The translations under genes were made by a program, and so were the position numbers. Of a stretch of 10,797 nt of DNA, positions 7,213 to 10,797 are shown piece after piece. Within the stretch, counting starts at the first letter, position 1; every line of letters begins with the position of its first letter. The stretch is from Candidatus Omnitrophota bacterium (GTDB lineage: Bacteria; Omnitrophota; Gorgyraeia; Zapsychrales; Zapsychraceae), in assembly GCA_020430005.1 (NCBI GenBank), contig JAGQKQ010000047.1, positions 1 to 10,797 of the forward strand. Reading direction: 5' to 3'. The notes below the pieces were generated by a model. That model did no database searches, was not told the DNA's origin, and saw only the letters and a program-made list of their open reading frames with translations.

Positions 7213-7218
7213 TATACT
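7213..7218 (+). promoter_or_regulatory. Possible -10 box upstream of nnrE
   Basis: TATACT, one base from the consensus, about 58 bases before the nnrE start. No convincing -35 box lies 16-18 bases upstream, where the sequence is T-rich. The position between a terminator and a gene start is the main support. Confidence 0.3.
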
Positions 7219-7276
7219 ATTGACGGTTTAAAATCCATTTTTTGAAAAGAAGCCAAACATATTGTAAGAAATCAAG

Positions 7277-7951
7277 ATGCGTCAAAAAACGCTTACGGTG
7301 AAGCAAATCCAGATGCTGGATGATGTTGCTATTTGTCAATATGGTGTGCCGTCTATTGCCTTAATGGAAAATGCGGGCAAGGCGGTTGCGGATGAAACTC
7401 TTCGGCAGTTAAAAAAGAAACCTTCAGCCAAAGTTGTTGTGATCTGCGGTCTTGGGAATAATGCCGGAGATGGTTTTGTTGTAGCACGGCATCTTCTGAA
7501 CGCGGGAATAAGAACGGATGTTTATCTGATCGGCTCCGCGAGGAAATTAAAACAAGATGCGGCGATCAATTACAACATCCTTAGGAGCATAAAATATCCT
7601 GTTCAGGAAATTAAAGATGTGTCTCCGGGGATGGTTAAGAAGTTCGAAAGCGCCGATGTTTTTGTGGACGCGATTTTTGGTGTGGGGCTGAACAGAGAAA
7701 TTAAGGGTGTCTTCAAAGATGTGGTTGAGGCGGTTAACGGTTATGCGAAAAAGGTGGTAGCCGTTGATATTCCGTCGGGGTTGGATGGAACAACCGGAAA
7801 TATTTACGGTGTTTGTATCAAAGCTAACACAACCGTAACATTCAGCTTTGCGAAAAAAGGATTTTTGAAAAAGGAAGGCCCTAAACACGTCGGAAAAATA
7901 AAGGTTGTTGATATCGGCATTCCGATAAGATTAATGGAAAGAATTAAATGA
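7277..7951 (+). CDS. nnrE: NAD(P)HX epimerase (YjeF N-terminal domain)
   Basis: A 224-residue stand-alone NAD(P)H-hydrate epimerase. It interconverts R and S forms of hydrated, damaged NAD(P)H so that a partner dehydratase can repair them. Family motifs are ENAG (31-34), GLGNNAGDGFVVARHL (58-73), DAIFGVGL (131-138) with the catalytic Asp131, and AVDIPSGLDGTTG (162-174), followed by KANTTVTFSFAKKG (182-195). In many bacteria this domain is fused to the ADP-dependent dehydratase (NnrD); here the protein stops after the epimerase domain, so the dehydratase must be encoded elsewhere. The ribosome binding site is poor, only an A/G-rich AAGAAATCAAG before the ATG. The stop overlaps the next gene's start as ATGA. 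Confidence 0.93.
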   Translation: MRQKTLTVKQIQMLDDVAICQYGVPSIALMENAGKAVADETLRQLKKKPSAKVVVICGLGNNAGDGFVVARHLLNAGIRTDVYLIGSARKLKQDAAINYNILRSIKYPVQEIKDVSPGMVKKFESADVFVDAIFGVGLNREIKGVFKDVVEAVNGYAKKVVAVDIPSGLDGTTGNIYGVCIKANTTVTFSFAKKGFLKKEGPKHVGKIKVVDIGIPIRLMERIK

Positions 7952-8457
7952 AAGCCCTGAAAAACATATTGATTATCTTTGGCATCCTAGTTGTAGGCTA
8001 TTTTATAGTGCTTTTTATATTTGCTGTAAATTATGCAAAATCCAATGAATTGGAAAAAAATGAAATTTCGTATAATGTTGTAAGAGCATCGAACCGGTTT
8101 AGCCTTAATTTACGCGGCAATTTTAAACCCCTTAAAGGGCTAGAAACGGGAGGGCGAGACCGGGCCTATTACCTTTTAGTTTCGGCTGAACCAGAAATCG
8201 TTAAAGAATTATTAGATAGATTGCAGCAGTATGAAGACGGTCCTTTAGAAGGGGATTATTCCGATTGGGAAGTAGATACACCGGTGAAAAAGAACGGGCT
8301 TGTATCCGGCTCTCAGAATAATCCCGATTGGTGGCTGCCGGAGCGCTCTGAGGATTTTTACATTAAGAACTTCAGGAGTTTTTCAGCAGGGCTAGGGGTT
8401 ATTTTTTTTGTTCATAAAGAAAAGAATTGGATTTATATCCATACTTGGCAATCATAA
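7948..8457 (+). CDS. Unrecognised membrane-anchored protein, 169 residues
   Basis: I do not recognise this family. An N-terminal hydrophobic helix (about 6-27), preceded by Lys2 and Lys5, should anchor it in the inner membrane with the remaining 140 or so residues outside the cytoplasm. There is no lipobox cysteine. The soluble part is mixed and charged, with a probable helix at EIVKELLDRLQQY (83-95), a WWLPERSEDFYIKNF stretch (128-142), and a strand-like end VIFFVHKEKNWIYIHTW (151-167). The pattern of Trp-Trp-x-Pro followed by paired strands suggests a small compact domain. It overlaps nnrE by four bases and the nuclease gene starts six bases after its stop, so it is probably in one transcript with both. 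Its first 120 bp or so are AT-rich (37 G/C in 7981-8100, counted by eye) compared with era. Confidence 0.7.
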   Translation: MKALKNILIIFGILVVGYFIVLFIFAVNYAKSNELEKNEISYNVVRASNRFSLNLRGNFKPLKGLETGGRDRAYYLLVSAEPEIVKELLDRLQQYEDGPLEGDYSDWEVDTPVKKNGLVSGSQNNPDWWLPERSEDFYIKNFRSFSAGLGVIFFVHKEKNWIYIHTWQS

Positions 8458-8463
8458 GTTTTA

Positions 8464-9126
8464 ATGACTGTTACAAATAAAAATATTGATCAGGTTGTTA
8501 AGATTTTAAAAAAGGAATTAAAGGATCTGCCGGATCCTTCGGTCACCTTGGTGGGAAAACGCTGGAAGAGTCCGTTTCTGGTTTTAATTTCCTGTATTAT
8601 GAGTTTGCGGACGAAGGATGAGACCACCTTGCCGGCCAGTGAGCGTCTTTTTGCTTTGGCGGACACACCGGAAACGATGTTGAAGTTAACGACGAAGCAG
8701 ATTGAAAAGGCGATTTATCCGGTTGGTTTTTACAAAACCAAGGCCAAGACAATTCAGGGAATTTGTAAGGATATATTAACAAAGTTTGACGGAAATGTTC
8801 CCGACGACATTGACACCTTGTTAACGATGAAGGGTGTCGGGCGGAAAACAGCGAATTTGGTTTTAACGGAGGGCTTTGGTATTCCGGCCATTTGTGTTGA
8901 TACGCATGTGCACCGGATTTCCAACCGGTTTGGTTATGTGCAAACCAAGGTGCCGGATGAAACCGAAATGGTTTTGCGCAAGCAGTTGCCCAAGAAACAC
9001 TGGATTGAATATAACGCGCTGTTGGTAACGTACGGACAAAATATTTGCAAACCGATTTCACCATTATGTTCAGGATGTGGAGTGAGTAAATACTGTGCCA
9101 GAGTGGGTGTGACCGTTAGTCGATAA
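8464..9126 (+). CDS. nth: Endonuclease III-like DNA glycosylase/AP lyase
   Basis: A 220-residue HhH-GPD base-excision repair enzyme, predicted to remove oxidised pyrimidines and cut at the abasic site. The helix-hairpin-helix is LLTMKGVGRKTANLVL (119-134) with the Schiff-base Lys128. The catalytic Asp is D146 in VDTHVHRISNR. The C-terminal [4Fe-4S] ligands are C195-x6-C202-x2-C205-x5-C211, the exact family spacing. The N-terminal CIMSLRTKDETT (44-55) replaces the LSAQATD stretch of E. coli Nth, so this belongs to a distinct subgroup and its lesion preference may differ. No ribosome binding site is visible before the ATG. The preceding stop is in the same frame only three codons upstream, so translation probably relies on reinitiation after the upstream gene. 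Confidence 0.92.
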   Translation: MTVTNKNIDQVVKILKKELKDLPDPSVTLVGKRWKSPFLVLISCIMSLRTKDETTLPASERLFALADTPETMLKLTTKQIEKAIYPVGFYKTKAKTIQGICKDILTKFDGNVPDDIDTLLTMKGVGRKTANLVLTEGFGIPAICVDTHVHRISNRFGYVQTKVPDETEMVLRKQLPKKHWIEYNALLVTYGQNICKPISPLCSGCGVSKYCARVGVTVSR

Positions 9127-9250
9127 TCTAAAGGCGACCCAGGCACCCAGCGACCCTGTGACCAAGAGACATCGTATTCCAGAAGTATCCAGCTTTTTCT
9201 GGGCACAGGAGATCGGGGTCTCCGGGTTACATGTAAGAAAGTTAATGACA
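9127..9250 (+). promoter_or_regulatory. Possible structured leader of mgtE
   Basis: This spacer is richer in G+C than the genes around it and holds several pairable segments. CCTGTG (9155-9160) pairs with CACAGG (9204-9209), enclosing a CCAG/CTGG hairpin (9189-9202). GGAGA (9208-9212) pairs with TCTCC (9219-9223), which competes with the first stem for two bases and with GAGAC/GTCTC (9166-9170 and 9218-9222). GCGACCC occurs twice (9134-9140, 9150-9156). Competing stems before a magnesium channel gene are compatible with a regulatory leader, but it does not match the M-box or any riboswitch I can recall. It may simply be an unstructured spacer. Confidence 0.3.
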
Positions 9251-10603
9251 ATGGAAAAAAGAGTTCCTCTACTATCACCGGTAATTCAGGAGATTCTCAA
9301 CTCTCCCAATGCCTCGGAAGCGCTGAAGGATGCGTTTTTTGAAATGCATCCGTATGACATCTACACGATCTGTGAAGATTTGGCCGATCATGAAATCGCG
9401 GCGTGCGTAAAGGCACTCGGAAATCCTCTCGGGATTGCGCTTTTTGAGGAATTTGAAGATGAGCGCAAGACAGGAATTTTTAATTGTTTTTCCAAAGAGT
9501 GGATGGCGGATATCCTGGAACAAATGTCTCACGATGAACGCGCTGACTTTGTTAAATATCTTCCTGCCGAAAAGATTGAAGAAATTCTGCCATTAGTTGC
9601 CAGGGCCGAACGTCTGGACATTCGAAAGTTGATCCAATATCACGAAGGTACGGCCGGATCGATTTTGACGACGGATTACGCGTCTCTTCCGCCGGAGATG
9701 ACAGTAAAGGAAGCGATTGAACGGCTTAAGCAACAGGCCTTTGACCGTGAAACCATTTATTATGTTTATGTCGTGGATAGCGAACGACGGTTACTTGGGT
9801 TTGTGTCGTTAAGAGATTTGATTATTTCTCCGTCGAATAAAACGATTGACGATATTATGCATCGTAATGTGATCAGTGCGCATGTGGACGATGATAAAGA
9901 AGAAGTGGCCAGAAAACTTTCCGATTACGATTTCCTTGCGATCCCGATTGTGGATAATGAACGACGCCTGGTCGGGATTGTGACGGTTGATGACGTGGTT
10001 GACGTTGTGATGGAAGAAACAACAGAAGACTTTTACAAGTATGGTGCGGCTGGGGAATATATTGATTACTTAAGATCGAATATTTTTCAGATGGCACAGC
10101 AGCGGACGATGTGGCTTTTGATTTTGATTTGTGTTGGGTTTGTCACAGGCTGGGTGATTAAGCATAACTCTATGAAGATTGAAGAAGTTGTTGCTCTAAG
10201 TTTTTTTATCCCGTTAATTCTGGGGGCGGGTGGAAACGCTGGAACCCAGTCATCCACCATTGTTATCCGGGAATTGGCAACCGGTAATATTGATATTAAA
10301 GATGTTCTGAAGGTTTTTCAAAAAGAGGTTTCCGTCGGTCTTTTTATCGGGACTATTATGGGGGCCCTGGCCGCCCTTGGCGGAATTTTCATGGGGAAGA
10401 ATCCGCAGCTTGGTATTACGGTGGGGGTATCAATGCTGTGTAGTGTTATTTTAGCGACGACATTAGGCTCTTTTTTACCGATACTGTTTAAGCGCATGAA
10501 CTTGGACCCGGCCTTGATGTCGGGCCCGTTTATCACCAGTATTGTCGATATATCTTCTCTATTGATTTATTTTAAAATATCTACTATTATTCTTGGGCTA
10601 TAA
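9251..10603 (+). CDS. mgtE: Magnesium channel/transporter MgtE
   Basis: From ATG 9251 the protein has 450 residues, the usual MgtE length. MgtE is a homodimeric inner-membrane Mg2+ channel gated by its own cytoplasmic Mg2+-sensing domain. The layout is an N-terminal helical domain (about 1-130) with repeated acidic segments such as DILEQMSHDERADFVKYLP, two CBS domains (about 139-195 and 200-256), a linker, and five membrane helices from about 285. Conserved membrane motifs are GGNAGTQSSTIVIRELATG (327-345) and DPALMSGPFITSIVDISS (419-436). Asp433 fits the pore Asp432 of the Thermus protein. The start has a modest AAGAAAG site 9 bases upstream. An ATG at 9245 and a GTG at 9158 are in frame, but the extension encoded from 9158 does not look like MgtE. 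Confidence 0.95.
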   Translation: MEKRVPLLSPVIQEILNSPNASEALKDAFFEMHPYDIYTICEDLADHEIAACVKALGNPLGIALFEEFEDERKTGIFNCFSKEWMADILEQMSHDERADFVKYLPAEKIEEILPLVARAERLDIRKLIQYHEGTAGSILTTDYASLPPEMTVKEAIERLKQQAFDRETIYYVYVVDSERRLLGFVSLRDLIISPSNKTIDDIMHRNVISAHVDDDKEEVARKLSDYDFLAIPIVDNERRLVGIVTVDDVVDVVMEETTEDFYKYGAAGEYIDYLRSNIFQMAQQRTMWLLILICVGFVTGWVIKHNSMKIEEVVALSFFIPLILGAGGNAGTQSSTIVIRELATGNIDIKDVLKVFQKEVSVGLFIGTIMGALAALGGIFMGKNPQLGITVGVSMLCSVILATTLGSFLPILFKRMNLDPALMSGPFITSIVDISSLLIYFKISTIILGL

Positions 10604-10717
10604 AAACCCCGGAAATTGGAGGTGAAAGCTTTCTTGGTTGGGCGGATAGTCAGACAACTGCTGTAACCAGTGAACATATATTCATATTGGTTTTACAAGT
10701 TAGCAAAGGATTGACAA
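10604..10717 (+). other. Intergenic spacer with small inverted repeats
   Basis: No gene seen. It holds a perfect 10-bp palindrome GAAAGCTTTC (10624-10633), a short hairpin ACCCC/GGAGGT with one bulged base just after the mgtE stop (10606-10623), and a bulged hairpin in which AACCA (10665-10669) and ATAT (10676-10679) pair with ATAT and TGGTT (10684-10692). No T-run follows the first hairpin, so a terminator is not supported. TATATT at 10677-10682 could be a -10 box but has no good -35 partner. Confidence 0.3.
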
Positions 10718-10797
10718 ATGAAGATAGGATTTACTTACGATTTAAAAACAGATTGGGAATTTAAGGGTGATGAACCGCGCGATATTAACGCTGAACT
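10718..10797 (+). CDS. Probable ATP-grasp protein, D-Ala-D-Ala ligase-like (partial, 3' end cut)
   Basis: Twenty-six codons are visible before the window ends. The ATG follows AAAGGA (10705-10710) at 7 bases, a good ribosome binding site. The protein opens MKIGFTYDLKTDWEF, the first strand and loop seen at the N-terminus of D-alanine-D-alanine ligase-like ATP-grasp enzymes that begin MKIGxTYDL. The following acidic, polar stretch ending DINAEL also fits that group. Whether it is a true peptidoglycan ligase or a relative acting on other substrates cannot be told from this fragment. Confidence 0.5.
   Translation, partial: MKIGFTYDLKTDWEFKGDEPRDINAE

Noticed and set aside
7220..7248. TTGACG as a -35 box for nnrE
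   Set aside because: The hexamer at 17 bp downstream (TGAAAA) is not a -10 box, so the TATACT just upstream is the better candidate.
9231..9236. ATG-TAA start-stop element before mgtE as an attenuating minimal ORF
   Set aside because: A six-base match is common by chance and no ribosome binding site is properly placed before it.
9158..9250. N-terminal extension of MgtE from the GTG at 9158
   Set aside because: No ribosome binding site precedes it. Starting at 9251 gives exactly the usual 450 residues, and the extra 31 residues do not look like MgtE.
1..10797. Mobile elements, CRISPR arrays, tRNA or rRNA genes, toxin-antitoxin or defence genes
   Set aside because: I saw no transposase or integrase motifs, terminal inverted repeats, regularly spaced repeats or cloverleaf-like sequences. 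The genes are metabolic and housekeeping, and minus-strand frames look like shadows of + strand genes.

Overview
The window looks like chromosomal DNA from a Gram-negative bacterium of moderate GC. An outer-membrane beta-barrel protein with a signal peptide shows the cell has an outer membrane. All recognisable genes lie on the + strand, mostly with short gaps or overlaps, and there is no sign of a phage, transposon, integron, CRISPR array, tRNA or rRNA. The mix of genes (NasA-type reductase with a DmsC-type anchor, orphan PfkB kinase, Era, stand-alone NAD(P)HX epimerase, MgtE, ATP-grasp ligase) suggests an uncultured lineage such as Omnitrophota or another PVC-group bacterium. That placement is inference from gene style and is weakly held.

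Region 1 (1-4893) is the 3' part of a nitrate-reduction operon. In order it holds the C-terminal end of a DmsC-type membrane anchor, a NasA/NapA-type molybdopterin catalytic subunit, a beta-barrel porin, a MOSC-domain protein and MobA. The anchor would pass electrons from the quinone pool. The catalytic subunit, which has an N-terminal [4Fe-4S] site and a Cys-Met molybdenum-ligand motif, would reduce nitrate. The porin may admit the substrate. MobA would attach GMP to molybdopterin, and the MOSC protein probably handles the cofactor or its sulfur. The upstream part of the operon, probably including an iron-sulfur subunit, lies outside the window.

Region 2 (about 4950-7130) starts at a sigma70-like promoter (TTGTGT, 17 bp, TATAAT). 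It reads through three translationally coupled genes: a PfkB-family sugar kinase, a 91-residue three-helix membrane protein resembling SemiSWEET/PQ-loop proteins, and the ribosome-assembly GTPase Era. A weak hairpin terminator overlaps the end of era.

Region 3 (7210-9126) holds the NAD(P)HX epimerase nnrE, an overlapping unrecognised membrane-anchored protein of 169 residues, and an endonuclease III-like DNA glycosylase. Region 4 (9127-10797) holds a relatively GC-rich, foldable leader followed by the magnesium channel mgtE, then a 114-bp spacer and the first 26 codons of a probable ATP-grasp (D-Ala-D-Ala ligase-like) protein.

Most of the content is housekeeping. The parts most worth a second look are the make-up of the nitrate module, the PfkB/SemiSWEET-like pair, the orphan membrane protein and the possible structured leader of mgtE.
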